Origin: Hyphomicrobiales bacterium
Lineage (GTDB): Bacteria; Pseudomonadota; Alphaproteobacteria; Rhizobiales; Beijerinckiaceae
Reading direction: 5' to 3'
DNA: 64,000 nt
Assembly: GCA_900473415.1 (NCBI GenBank)
Contig: UCLR01000040.1
Span: 50,004-114,003, forward strand
Both the position numbers and the translations under genes were made by a program. The first letter of the stretch is position 1; each line of letters starts with the position of its first letter. The notes under the pieces were generated by a model. It was not told the origin of the DNA. It searched no databases and saw nothing but the letters and a program-made list of their open reading frames with translations. Of the stretch, positions 35,515-46,355 are shown piece after piece.

Positions 35515-36501
35515 ATGTCCGAGCTCGATGACATCCGTAGCTTCATCGCCGTGGTCGAAGCCGGTGGCTTCGGCCGCGCGGCGCAGAGCCTCGGCCTCGC
35601 GAAATCGATCGTCAGCCGCCGTGTCAGCCGGCTGGAGGCGGAGCTCGGCACGCGCCTGCTCAGCCGCACGACGCGCGGCGTCAGCGCGACCGAGGCCGGG
35701 CTGGAGTTCAAGGCGCGCAGCGAGCGCGTCCTGACGGAGCTGGAAGAAGCGCGGGAAGCGGTGGCGCAGCAGGCGGGAGGGGTCGCGGGAAGGCTCAGGC
35801 TCGCCATGCCGCTGACCTTCGGCAATCGCCATGTCGCGCCGGTGCTCGGCGAACTGGCGCAACTCTATCCGCGGCTGGAGATCGATGTGCAGGCCAGCGA
35901 CCGCTATGTCGACCTGATCGGCGAGCGCTTCGATGCTGCGATCCGCATCGGCTCGCTGAAGGATTCGAGCCTGATCGCGCGCAGGATCGCGCCGGTCTAC
36001 GGCATCGTGGTCGGCAGCCCCGATTATTTCGCCCGCCGCGGCCGACCGCAGACGCCGGACGAACTCCTTCGGCATGACTGCCTGCTGTACACCGGCACCC
36101 AGGAGCAGGACTGGGTTTTCCGCATCGGCAAGCGCTGGGTCCCCGTCCGCCCGCAGGGGCGGATGCGCTCCGACAGCGGCGATACGCTGCTGTCCTGGGC
36201 GGCCGCCGGGCTGGGCTTGGCCGTGCTGCCGACCTTCATCGTCTCGGATGCGCTGCGCTCGGGGGCGGTCGAGCCGATCCTGCTGGACTATCCGATGCCG
36301 GTGCGGGCGCTCTATGTGGTGCGCCCGCCGGGGCCCTATGTGCCGGGCAAGGTCCGGGTGTTGATCGACCTGCTCGTCGCGCGCTTCGGCGGCACGCCCT
36401 ATTGGGATCCCTGCCAGATGGCGGGGCATGGGCAGGAGGTAGTCGACCCAGCTTCTCCAGCCGACAAGAAAGCCGAAGAGCCGGCTTATCAACCGGCGTG
36501 A
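35515..36501 (+). CDS. LysR-family transcriptional regulator
   Basis: 328 residues. The N-terminal HTH (LDDIRSFIAVVEAGGFGRAA, SIVSRRVSRLEAELGTRLLS) and the effector domain with GRLRLAMPLTFGNRHVAP are standard for the LysR 'AaeR/DmlR' type. It probably controls the divergent azoreductase gene 113 bp away; the inducer is unknown. Confidence 0.92.
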   Translation: MSELDDIRSFIAVVEAGGFGRAAQSLGLAKSIVSRRVSRLEAELGTRLLSRTTRGVSATEAGLEFKARSERVLTELEEAREAVAQQAGGVAGRLRLAMPLTFGNRHVAPVLGELAQLYPRLEIDVQASDRYVDLIGERFDAAIRIGSLKDSSLIARRIAPVYGIVVGSPDYFARRGRPQTPDELLRHDCLLYTGTQEQDWVFRIGKRWVPVRPQGRMRSDSGDTLLSWAAAGLGLAVLPTFIVSDALRSGAVEPILLDYPMPVRALYVVRPPGPYVPGKVRVLIDLLVARFGGTPYWDPCQMAGHGQEVVDPASPADKKAEEPAYQPA

Positions 36502-36509
36502 TCCGGCGC

Positions 36510-36533
36510 ATCACGCGAATTCGCGTGGTTTTG
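36510..36533 (+). terminator. Terminator-like palindrome after LysR gene
   Basis: A perfect 16-bp palindrome CACGCGAATTCGCGTG (36512-36527) is followed by GTTTT. It could instead be an operator for the GST-like gene downstream. Confidence 0.45.
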
Positions 36534-36579
36534 GCCCGAGCTTTCGGCAGTGTCCTCTGAGCCCAGCCAGGAGGAAACC

Positions 36580-37188
36580 ATGCTGCTCGTCGGAATGCTC
36601 GACAGTCCCTATGTCCGCCGCGCCGCCATCACGGGGACCCTGCTGGAGGTGCCCTTCGAGCATCGCTCCGTCTCGGTGTTCCGGCACATGGACGCATTCC
36701 GGGCGATCAATCCGCTGATCAAGGCGCCGACGCTCGTTACCGATGACGGCATCGCCATCAGCGAATCCCTGCTGATCATCCAGCATTTCGAGGATGTCGC
36801 GGGCCGCTCGCTGCGCCCGCTCGAAGGTGTGGCGCGCCGGCGCGACCTCGCGCTCACCGGCATCGGCATCGTGGCGGCCGACAAGGCGGTCTCGGTCGAA
36901 TATGAGCGCAAGCGTCCCGAGGCGCAGCGCTACGCGCCCTGGCAGGAGCGGATCGCCGCCCAGCTCCACACCGCGCTCGACCTGCTCGATGCTGCGGCGA
37001 AGGCGGGCGAGCTGTCAGCCGGGCCGGAGCTGCTGCCGAGCGACATTGCGGCCGCCATCGCCTGGGGCTTCTGCCGCTTCGTGATTCCGGAATACGTTCC
37101 TGAGGAGCGCTGGCCGGCGCTGGCGGCGCAGGCTCAGGCCTGCGAGGCGCTCGACGTCTTCAAGGCTTGGCCGATCGACCTGGAGTGA
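36580..37188 (+). CDS. Glutathione S-transferase-like protein
   Basis: 202 residues. Thioredoxin-fold N-terminal domain: MLLVGMLDSPYVRRAAITGT with the catalytic-site Ser/Tyr region, the cis-Pro of KAPTLVTDDG, and ISESLLIIQHFED. An all-helical C-terminal domain follows. Start at ATG 36580 behind AGGAGGAAACC. Substrate unknown; it probably conjugates or reduces electrophiles with glutathione. Confidence 0.9.
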   Translation: MLLVGMLDSPYVRRAAITGTLLEVPFEHRSVSVFRHMDAFRAINPLIKAPTLVTDDGIAISESLLIIQHFEDVAGRSLRPLEGVARRRDLALTGIGIVAADKAVSVEYERKRPEAQRYAPWQERIAAQLHTALDLLDAAAKAGELSAGPELLPSDIAAAIAWGFCRFVIPEYVPEERWPALAAQAQACEALDVFKAWPIDLE

Positions 37189-37195
37189 GCGTCGC

Positions 37196-38959
37196 TCAGT
37201 TCTGGACGAAGTTCGTCGGCAGCGGGCGCACTGCGGGGCCGGTGAAGGCGCCGGGCTTGGCGTCGACCGGATCGGCATGGCTGAAGCCGAGCGCGGCCGC
37301 GGGACCCGGCGCGCCGATTGGAACGGCCGCGGGGACGGTCGTGCGCGTCCGCGCCGTCGCGACATTGACCGGGCGGACCGGGGCGACGCTGGTCCGGGAG
37401 ACCGCGGCGAAGAGGGAGCTGAGGCCCGAGCGGTCCATCGGCACGGCCTCCTCGGGCTCGGCGGCGATCGGCGCGGAGCGCTGGCTGGCGACGGCGAAGC
37501 TGACGCCGCCTTCGCGCGGGCGGACAGGCGGCAGCGCGGCTGTGACGAGGCGGCCTTCCAGCGCGGGCGCGGCGCCCGAGACGGTGTCGGTGCCGCGTAG
37601 TGCGACAATCGTGGCGTCGGCGAGCGCCGTCGGCCGGATCGGCGGCAGCGGCGCCGAGACCGGACTGCCGCCAGCGACGATTGCAGCGGCGGCGGAGGCT
37701 GCGGCCATTTCGTCCGGCCGGCGCGGCGGCAGCGAAGCGAGCACGAACTGCTGTCCGGCGCCTGGCTGCGCGAAGGCGAGCGCGCCGCCCGCCGCCGGCA
37801 GGGAGGCGAGCTGGAGCGAGGCATTGTCGTCGGTGAGTCCGCGGGGCCGCGCCAGCGGCAGCGGCGCCTCGATCAGCTGTGGCCGGTTATCCGGCGCGGG
37901 CGGCTGCGGTAGTTGTGGCGGAGCCGCGGCCGGAGCAGGCTGCGGGGCAGCGGGCTCGGGCGCGGCGGCCGGCTGCGGCGCCAGCCGCTCCGAGCGCTCG
38001 CGGGTGAGGGCGCTGGGAGCCATCGCCACTGCGAAGCGGCCGCCATCGCTCGAATTGCCGTCGCTGCCGCCGGCGGCATAGGCCATGACGGTCGGCTGCG
38101 GTTTCGGCGCGCCACGCCGGCCGGCGGTCGGCCGCGCGTCTACCTCTTCGTCGTCGCCGCCGAAGAGCGAGGCCCACAGGCTCTTGCGGCCCGAAGCCAT
38201 CACTGCGCCCTCGTCGAAATCGGCGGTGGCGTAGCCCGCGACGGCGCCGCCGCCCGAAAGAATCTCGGCCTTGGCCAGCTCATATCCGGCGAGCGGGTGG
38301 CCGTCCGCGGGCAGATGCACCGTCTTCTCGTCGGGGAAGAGCCGCACGAGTTGGTCGCGGGTCATGCGCGGCCAGGAGCGGACCGAGCCGACGTCCAGAT
38401 GCACGAAAGGGTTGTGTGCGTTGGGATAGAAGCCGACGCCGCCGCGCTGAAGGCGCATGCCAACCTCGCGGATGCGCGCGGTGGACACGTCCGGCAGGTA
38501 GAAATCCATCGCCTTGCCGAGCATGTGCTGGCTGTGCTTGGCGACGGCGCGCGAGCGGCGGCGCAGCATCGCGTTGGTTCCGGGCGAGCGATAGGCGGAG
38601 ACGACGTGGAAGGGCTGGTCCGAGCCGAGCTGGCGCTGCACCTCCCAGACCACGTCGAAGAGGCGCGGATCCATCCGGATCGGATCGTCATTGCGCCAGT
38701 CGCGCAAGGCCCAGTTCAGCTTCTCCAGCGCCGCGGAATCGTAGCGGCCGTCACGCTTGAAGGTGACGGTCGTCTCCTCCTTGGTGTGCATGTGCCGGAT
38801 GGTGATGGTGCGCGTGTCGCCATTGGCGGCGGCATCCTGCGTGCAGCGGATGCCGATGAAGGAGGCGGCGAGGGCAAGCCCTACGGCCAGGACGCGTCGC
38901 AATGTCGGCCGCGAGCCGCACTGCAACCATCCCGCTCGCGTGGCGTCTGTTCTGCCCAA
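37196..38959 (-). CDS. DUF882 (YcbK/MepK-type) peptidase with Pro-rich C-terminal half
   Basis: 587 residues, apparently from a TTG at 38959 (the start is uncertain). A signal-anchor (VLAVGLALAASFIGI) is followed by the DUF882 domain to about 215: VVSAYRSPGTNAMLRR, KHSQHMLGKAMDFYLPDV and FVHLDVGSVRSWPR with zinc-binding His/Asp/His. Relatives cut peptidoglycan cross-links. The C-terminal ~370 residues are low-complexity Ala/Pro with at least four PLPPxRP-like motifs (APLPLARP, ASLPPRRP, APLPPIRP, AALPPVRP). It neighbours an L,D-transpeptidase, which fits cell-wall remodelling. Confidence 0.88.
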   Translation of the reverse strand: MGRTDATRAGWLQCGSRPTLRRVLAVGLALAASFIGIRCTQDAAANGDTRTITIRHMHTKEETTVTFKRDGRYDSAALEKLNWALRDWRNDDPIRMDPRLFDVVWEVQRQLGSDQPFHVVSAYRSPGTNAMLRRRSRAVAKHSQHMLGKAMDFYLPDVSTARIREVGMRLQRGGVGFYPNAHNPFVHLDVGSVRSWPRMTRDQLVRLFPDEKTVHLPADGHPLAGYELAKAEILSGGGAVAGYATADFDEGAVMASGRKSLWASLFGGDDEEVDARPTAGRRGAPKPQPTVMAYAAGGSDGNSSDGGRFAVAMAPSALTRERSERLAPQPAAAPEPAAPQPAPAAAPPQLPQPPAPDNRPQLIEAPLPLARPRGLTDDNASLQLASLPAAGGALAFAQPGAGQQFVLASLPPRRPDEMAAASAAAAIVAGGSPVSAPLPPIRPTALADATIVALRGTDTVSGAAPALEGRLVTAALPPVRPREGGVSFAVASQRSAPIAAEPEEAVPMDRSGLSSLFAAVSRTSVAPVRPVNVATARTRTTVPAAVPIGAPGPAAALGFSHADPVDAKPGAFTGPAVRPLPTNFVQN

Positions 38960-39151
38960 TCTGCCTGACCCGTCTCGGAGTCCCGCCGCAATGGCGCGGG
39001 AACGTGAACAAACAGTTGCGGAGAAGCGTTAACGGCTCGTAAGCAACGCAGCAATGATGCATCGCAAATTTCCGATGCATCGTCGAAATTGCATGCAGGA
39101 GCTAGCGACGGATCGTGGCGAAAAGGAGCCGGCGCCGTGGCCGTCCACCTT

Positions 39152-41014
39152 TTAGCCGCGATCTGCGAGCGCCTGCCGCACCATCCGATGGAAGCCGTAG
39201 ACGTCGTCGAAGCGGGTGATCTTGCCGTCCGCTCCGACCACGATCGTGTTGTAGACGAGGTGGATCGGCAGCGGCTGCGGCAGCCGGATCGTCCGCTCGC
39301 CCTTGCCGATCAACTGCTTCAGCCGCTCGCGGGTCCATTCCGGGCCGAGCACCTGGTCGGCCAGGGCGAAGGGATCGTCGACGCGCACGCAGCCATGGCT
39401 GAAGGCGCGCTTCTCGGCGGCGAAGAGCCGGCGGTTCGGCGTGTCGTGCAGATAGACCGCATGCTCGTTCGGGAACATGAACTTGATCCAGCCGAGCGCG
39501 TTGCGCTCGCCCGGCGGCTGGCGCACCGAGATGCCGCCGCCTCTGTTGCGGGTGACGACATAGCCGCGCTTGGCCGCATAGTCGGGATCTGCAGCTAGCC
39601 CCGGCAGGAATTCCTTCTTCAGGATGGAAGGCGGCACGTACCAGGACGGGTTGACGATGACGTGGTCCATCTTGTTCGAGAAGATGGGCGTCGCCGATTC
39701 CGGCTTGCCGATGATGGTGCGCGCCTCGTGGACGACCGCGCCCGAGCGGATGACGCGCACGCGCATCTCCGGAACGTTGACCATGACGTGGTCGATGCCG
39801 AGATCGGGCGGCAGCCAGCGCCAGCGCTCCATCTGCGCGACGATGTCCTCTTCGCCCTGGACGGTCGCCGGCTTGCCCAGTGCAGCCAGCGTGCGCTCGC
39901 TCAGGATGCCGTTGGCGGGCAGGCCCGCCTTCTTCTGGAAATCCGCCAGCGCGAGCGAGGTCGAGCGATCGAAGACAGGCTCTTCGCTGGGGCCGAGGCC
40001 GAGGCGGGCACGCACCAGCGGGACGCGCGCGTCGCGCATGCCGAGCTTGAGCGTCGGGCCCGCGGGAATGCGCACCAGCGGCGTATCGTCGAGATGCTGG
40101 CGCAGCTCCGCGAGCTTGGCCTTGAGGCGGCGATAGCCTTCGTGCGGCGGGTTGTAGGCGGCGAGCACGGCGCCGGCATCGGTGGCACCGGCGAGCTCCG
40201 AGAGCACCTCGGTCGCCGAGGGCAGATAGAGCGTGGGCGTGATCAGCTTCGACAGGCGGCGCGGCTCCAGGCGTCCGCCGCGGGCATCGCGGGCATAGAG
40301 CACCGCGAGCGCCGAGAGCCGGATATCGGCCAAAGCGAGCTTGTCCTTGTCGCTCGCCTCGAAGACGGGCAGCGGATAGTCGTTAGGGCTCAGGCCATCC
40401 TCGCCGGCGCGGCCGAGCTGCGCCACGATGCGCTTGCCGGCCTCGGTCCAGCCCTTGCCGTCGATCCAGAGGGGGCGGTTCTCATGCGCCTGATAGGCAG
40501 CGGCGATTTCACCGCGCTCGCGCTCGCTGAGGCGGCGCAGCGCCAGGCCGTCCTGCAGATGCTCGGCGATGGCGGCGCTGAACTCGAAGCCTGGCGGCAG
40601 CGTCACCACGACCTTCGGCACCTCGGGCGCCGGCAGCAGTGGCTCGACGCTCTTCAGCGGGCCGGGCGCGGCGGCCGGCGGCGTGGGCTCGACGCTTTTC
40701 GAAGCCGGCGTAAGCGCCGGATCGGCGGGCGGCATCTCGGTGGCCGGGATGGCGAGCGTGACCGGCTCCTCGGTGGTCTCCAGCGGGGCCGTCGCGTCCT
40801 GTTTCGCCGGATCCTGCGGCGCGTCGCCGGAGCGCAGCGTGCCGGTCGAGATCTCGGCCTCGGTGTCGCTCAGATTCAGCGCGGGCTGCTCGGGCAATGG
40901 GACGCCGAGCGTCGGATCGATCCGGAGCGGCGTTTCGGCACGGAGGGGGGCGGTCCCCAGAATGATGGCCAGGGCGGATGCCGTGGCCAGGTTCGCCCAA
41001 TGGCGACGACGCAT
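39152..41014 (-). CDS. L,D-transpeptidase, YcbB type
   Basis: About 620 residues from ATG 41014 (a second ATG at 41047 adds 11 residues). Signal peptide ATASALAIILGTAPLRA, a Pro/Glu-rich linker, a peptidoglycan-binding region (LGMRDARVPLVRARLGL, ADFQKKAGLPANGILSERTL), then the YkuD domain with MVNVPEMRVRVIRSG and the catalytic HGCVRVDDPFALAD (Cys about 542). It forms 3-3 cross-links in peptidoglycan of the periplasm. No acting partner is fixed, but the DUF882 peptidase is next door. Confidence 0.93.
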   Translation of the reverse strand: MRRRHWANLATASALAIILGTAPLRAETPLRIDPTLGVPLPEQPALNLSDTEAEISTGTLRSGDAPQDPAKQDATAPLETTEEPVTLAIPATEMPPADPALTPASKSVEPTPPAAAPGPLKSVEPLLPAPEVPKVVVTLPPGFEFSAAIAEHLQDGLALRRLSERERGEIAAAYQAHENRPLWIDGKGWTEAGKRIVAQLGRAGEDGLSPNDYPLPVFEASDKDKLALADIRLSALAVLYARDARGGRLEPRRLSKLITPTLYLPSATEVLSELAGATDAGAVLAAYNPPHEGYRRLKAKLAELRQHLDDTPLVRIPAGPTLKLGMRDARVPLVRARLGLGPSEEPVFDRSTSLALADFQKKAGLPANGILSERTLAALGKPATVQGEEDIVAQMERWRWLPPDLGIDHVMVNVPEMRVRVIRSGAVVHEARTIIGKPESATPIFSNKMDHVIVNPSWYVPPSILKKEFLPGLAADPDYAAKRGYVVTRNRGGGISVRQPPGERNALGWIKFMFPNEHAVYLHDTPNRRLFAAEKRAFSHGCVRVDDPFALADQVLGPEWTRERLKQLIGKGERTIRLPQPLPIHLVYNTIVVGADGKITRFDDVYGFHRMVRQALADRG

Positions 41015-41131
41015 AGTCGCGATCCCGATAGCTGCCGAATGGCGCATCCCTGCGCGACTCGGGTGGTTGAGACAAGATGCGGCGACGCAACAGCGGGCCG
41101 CATTCGATTCATTCAGGTCATTAATCGCGGC

Positions 41132-42628
<1,497 letters not shown>

Positions 42629-42706
42629 GACACCTCGAAGGATAGCGCAAAAAGGCGCCGACGGCGGAATCACTGTTTCGTTCTGGGGCATGGTCGGCGA
42701 GAAGTG

Positions 42707-42721
42707 TTAAGCGCAGTTTAA
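42707..42721. promoter_or_regulatory. CtrA-type binding box
   Basis: TTAA-GCGCAGT-TTAA, an exact TTAA-N7-TTAA match, in the gap between the divergent sigma-54 regulator and pepF. Confidence 0.55.
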
Positions 42722-42778
42722 GGACCGGCGTCACCTCCCGGCGTTGATCCCCGGGGATGTGCCGGCCTATGGAGAAGC

Positions 42779-44647
42779 ATGTCAGCGCGAGGTGCCGAGC
42801 CAATGAGTTTCCATGAGACGATCCGGCGTTCCCAAGCCGCCGCGAGCGCCGCCAAGACTGCTGTGCAGGGGCTGGGCGAGCTGCCGGAGTGGGATCTGAG
42901 CCATCTCTATCCCGGCATCGATTCTCCCGAGTTCAAGGGTGATCTGGACCGCGTGCTGATGGAAGCGCAGGCGCTGGCCGGGCGCTATCGCGGCAAGCTT
43001 GCCGAGCTTGCGGGCGAGCGTGATGGTAGCGCTCTCCTGGCAGAGGCGGTGAAGAGCTACGAGGCTTTGAGCGACTTGCTCGGGCGGATCGGTGCCTATG
43101 CTGGGCTGGTCTATTCCGGTGACACCACCGATCCGCAGCGCGCCAAGTTCTATGGCGACACGCAGGACAAGCTGAACGCCGCGATCACGGAGCTGCTGTT
43201 TTTCGAGCTGGAGCTCAACCGCATTGAGCCGGAGGTGATGGCGAAGGTTTCGGGCGAGGGGCCGCTTTCGCATTGGAAGCCCTGGATCGACGATCTCGCC
43301 CGCGACAAGCCGCACCAGCTCGAGGACCGGATCGAGGCGCTCTTCCACGAGAAGTCGATGACGGGTGCCGCCGCCTGGAACCGGCTCTTCGACGAGACCA
43401 TCGCCTCGCTGCGCTTCCCGTTCGGCGACGAGGAGCTGACGCTCGAACTCACGCTCAACAAGCTGCAGGATTCAGATGGCGAGGTGCGCCGCGCGGCGGC
43501 CGAGGTGCTGAGCACCGTGTTCCGCAAGGAGCTGCGCACCTTCGCCCTCATCACCAACACGCTGGCCAAGGACAAGGAGATCTCCGACCGCTGGCGGAAA
43601 TTCGAGGATGTCGCGGATTCGCGCCATCTGGCGAATCGGGTCGAGCGCGAGGTCGTGGATGCGCTCGTTTCCGCCGTGCGCGAGGCCTATCCGCGGCTGT
43701 CGCACCGCTACTACCGCCTGAAGGCGAAGTGGTTCGGCCGCGACGCGCTGGATTTCTGGGATCGCAATGCGCCGCTGCCGCAGGTCGAGCAGCGCGCGAT
43801 CCCCTGGACCGAGGCGCGCGAGACGGTGCTCTCCGCCTATGGCGCCTTTTCGCCGAAGATGGCGGATATCGCCAAGCGCTTCTTCGACGAGCACTGGATC
43901 GACGCTCCGCCGCGCCCCGGTAAGGCGCCCGGCGCGTTTGCTCACCCGACGGTGCCATCCGCGCATCCGTATGTTCTGTTGAACTACCAGGGCAAGCCGC
44001 GCGACGTGATGACGCTCGCGCATGAACTCGGCCATGGCGTGCACCAGGTGCTGGCGGCGCCGAATGGGGCGCTGATGGCGCCGACGCCGCTGACGCTGGC
44101 CGAGACGGCGAGCGTCTTCGGCGAGATGCTGACCTTCCGCCGACTGCTCGACGGCACGGTCGATCCCAAGCAGCGCAAGGCGATGCTGGCGGCCAAGGTG
44201 GAGGACATGATCAACACGGTCGTGCGCCAGATCGCGTTCTACTCGTTCGAGCGCAAGGTGCATGAGGCGCGCCGTGAGGGAGAGCTGACGCCGGAGGCGC
44301 TGTGCGAGCTCTGGATGGGCGTGCAGGCGGAGAGCCTCGGGCCGGCGATCCGGCTTTCCGCCGGCTACGAGCCCTATTGGTGCTACATCCCGCACTTCAT
44401 CCATTCGCCCTTCTATGTCTACGCCTATGCCTTCGGCGATTGCCTGGTGAACTCGCTCTACGGGGTCTACCAGAGCGCGGCGGAAGGTTTTCAGGATCGC
44501 TATTTCGCCCTGCTTTCGGCCGGCGGCAGCAAGCCCTATTCTGAGCTGCTGAAACCCTTCGGGCTGGATGCGAAGGACCCCGGTTTCTGGCAGATCGGCC
44601 TGCGGATGATCGAGGGGATGATCATCGAGCTGGAAGGGATGGAATAG
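42779..44647 (+). CDS. pepF: M3-family oligoendopeptidase F
   Basis: 622 residues. The N-terminal PepF region (LPEWDLSHLYPGIDSPEF) precedes a zinc site HELGH (415-419) in MTLAHELGHGVHQ, followed by LAETASVFGEML with the third ligand Glu. It degrades short cytoplasmic peptides. Start at ATG 42779 behind GGAG. Its stop lies 2 nt from the end of the convergent beta-barrel gene. Confidence 0.94.
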   Translation: MSARGAEPMSFHETIRRSQAAASAAKTAVQGLGELPEWDLSHLYPGIDSPEFKGDLDRVLMEAQALAGRYRGKLAELAGERDGSALLAEAVKSYEALSDLLGRIGAYAGLVYSGDTTDPQRAKFYGDTQDKLNAAITELLFFELELNRIEPEVMAKVSGEGPLSHWKPWIDDLARDKPHQLEDRIEALFHEKSMTGAAAWNRLFDETIASLRFPFGDEELTLELTLNKLQDSDGEVRRAAAEVLSTVFRKELRTFALITNTLAKDKEISDRWRKFEDVADSRHLANRVEREVVDALVSAVREAYPRLSHRYYRLKAKWFGRDALDFWDRNAPLPQVEQRAIPWTEARETVLSAYGAFSPKMADIAKRFFDEHWIDAPPRPGKAPGAFAHPTVPSAHPYVLLNYQGKPRDVMTLAHELGHGVHQVLAAPNGALMAPTPLTLAETASVFGEMLTFRRLLDGTVDPKQRKAMLAAKVEDMINTVVRQIAFYSFERKVHEARREGELTPEALCELWMGVQAESLGPAIRLSAGYEPYWCYIPHFIHSPFYVYAYAFGDCLVNSLYGVYQSAAEGFQDRYFALLSAGGSKPYSELLKPFGLDAKDPGFWQIGLRMIEGMIIELEGME

Positions 44648-44649
44648 GG

Positions 44650-46212
44650 CTAGAACTGCATCCTGATGCCCACCAGCGAGACATTCGCGGTGTAGTCCGA
44701 GCCCGGCTGGGTCGAGTTCAGCCGCTCATGGGTGAAGCTCGCGCGGATAGCGAAGGTGCGGGTCAGCTTGTATTCGAGCCGCGCGCCGACATCGGTGAAA
44801 TCCTCGCGGATGTTCTGCCCCTCGTAATCGGTGCGGCCGAAGCCCACGAAGCCGGTGACGGTGAGGTTGCGGCGCAGCGCGTGGGCGATCTCGAGCCGCG
44901 TGCGCCGCATCGTGGTGCCCGAGGAACCGGCGATGGTGGTGTCGCCCAATTCGGCGGTGCCGCGCAGCGTCACCGTGGTGAGTGGCGTCGGCGCCCAGAT
45001 CACCGCCGCATCGCCGACGAAGCCGCGCAGGTTCTTCAGGCGTGGATCGTCGTAATTGCGGTCCTGATAGCCGCCGGAGACCTCGCCGGTGAGCTGGCGG
45101 CTGATCTCGAAGCTCGCGCCGAGCATCGCCGTCGCGCCCTTGGAGGAACGGCGGTAGCCGCTCGAATCCACCGGCTCGTCGAATTCCCGCTGGTCGATCT
45201 CGCCCTGGACGAAGGGCCGGAAGCCGGGCGAGACCTCGTAGCCGGCGCGCAGACGCAGGCCGTACTGCGTCATGTTGCGGTCCTTCTGCGAGAGGATGGC
45301 GCCGCTCGACAGCCTGGCATCCTCGAAATCGTAGCGATCGACCGAGCCGCGCAGCGTCAGCTGCAGGCGGTTGATGTCGTGTGTCACTCCAGCGGAGCCG
45401 CCATATTGCCAGGTCAGCGGACGGCCGACGACGTTGGCGGTGAGGTCGGGCGAGCCGGGGCGCTGCGTGTCGAGCCGTGCGCGCGATTCCAGCAGGATGC
45501 GGGTGTCGCGGCTGGCATCGAGGCGCAGGTCGAGATTGCCTTCGCCGTCCGGACGCGAAGCGTCGTGGTTGCGGAAATAATTTAGATAGCTGCCGCGCAG
45601 CTTGCCCTTGAGCTCATGGACGCCCCAGTCCGACTGGATGTCCAGATCGGCCTCGTGCCGGCTGAAGGCCGAGCCTTTCGTGTCGGCCCCTGCGGTGCGC
45701 TGCGGGTTGGTGTCGTAGCCGATCGAATTGGTGATGCCGGGCCTGAGGATGACCGAGCCGAGCCTGAGGCCCGGCGCAGCCCAGGGATCCGCGTCCGGCA
45801 CCCGCTTGCGCGGCGCCGGTGGCGGAGGTGGAGCAGGCGGAGGCAGTGTCGCGACCGCCGGCTGTGGCGCGCGGAACTGGCGCTGGGTGACGCCGCGCAC
45901 GGCCGGCGCCTGCACCGGACCACTGGCACGCGGCGGCTGGCGGTTCGAGACGGCGGAGTTCTGGCCCTGGACCAAAGCGGTGGGATCGCGCATCGCCTCG
46001 GGCAGGGGCTCGGCCGTGACGGTGCGGCGTTCGGGTGGTGCCGGGGGCTGAGCGATATAGGTCGGCGTGCCGGTCCTCAGCCCACGCGCCTGCTGCGCGC
46101 TCGCTGCCGTGCAGGCGAGCGCAAGCCCGGCCAGCGTGGTGCCGGACAGAAGCAGGATCGTCGCGCGGCCGGACACAGGGTTCGCAGGGCTCCGAAGCAA
46201 GAACGCAAGCAA
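44650..46212 (-). CDS. Outer-membrane beta-barrel protein
   Basis: 520 residues in the open frame from a TTG at 46212; a GTG at 46176 may be the true start. Signal ILLLSGTTLAGLALACTAASA-Q, a Pro-rich N-terminal region (VATLPPPAPPPPPAPRKRVP), then alternating strands with aromatic ends and a terminal Phe (LVGIRMQF), typical of BAM-inserted barrels of the BBP2/OMP_b-brl_2 type. Function unknown; perhaps a pore or glycan exporter. It is divergent from kdsD. Confidence 0.82.
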   Translation of the reverse strand: MLAFLLRSPANPVSGRATILLLSGTTLAGLALACTAASAQQARGLRTGTPTYIAQPPAPPERRTVTAEPLPEAMRDPTALVQGQNSAVSNRQPPRASGPVQAPAVRGVTQRQFRAPQPAVATLPPPAPPPPPAPRKRVPDADPWAAPGLRLGSVILRPGITNSIGYDTNPQRTAGADTKGSAFSRHEADLDIQSDWGVHELKGKLRGSYLNYFRNHDASRPDGEGNLDLRLDASRDTRILLESRARLDTQRPGSPDLTANVVGRPLTWQYGGSAGVTHDINRLQLTLRGSVDRYDFEDARLSSGAILSQKDRNMTQYGLRLRAGYEVSPGFRPFVQGEIDQREFDEPVDSSGYRRSSKGATAMLGASFEISRQLTGEVSGGYQDRNYDDPRLKNLRGFVGDAAVIWAPTPLTTVTLRGTAELGDTTIAGSSGTTMRRTRLEIAHALRRNLTVTGFVGFGRTDYEGQNIREDFTDVGARLEYKLTRTFAIRASFTHERLNSTQPGSDYTANVSLVGIRMQF

Positions 46213-46355
46213 CAGCTCGTGCGCGCCGGCAGGGCGCGCATGGTTAACGGAGTTAGAACGAACGGGGTTAATGGGGCGTCAACGCGAGGCCTCGGCGGCG
46301 CCTGCGGCGGTAAATCGGGTTCCCCTTTTCGGGCCGATGCTCTAGAGCGCGCGGC

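Noticed and set aside
46245..46290. CtrA-like half sites (TTAA with imperfect partners) between the beta-barrel gene and kdsD; a similar one at 39029
   Set aside because: Each has at least one mismatch in the second half, so chance occurrence is likely.
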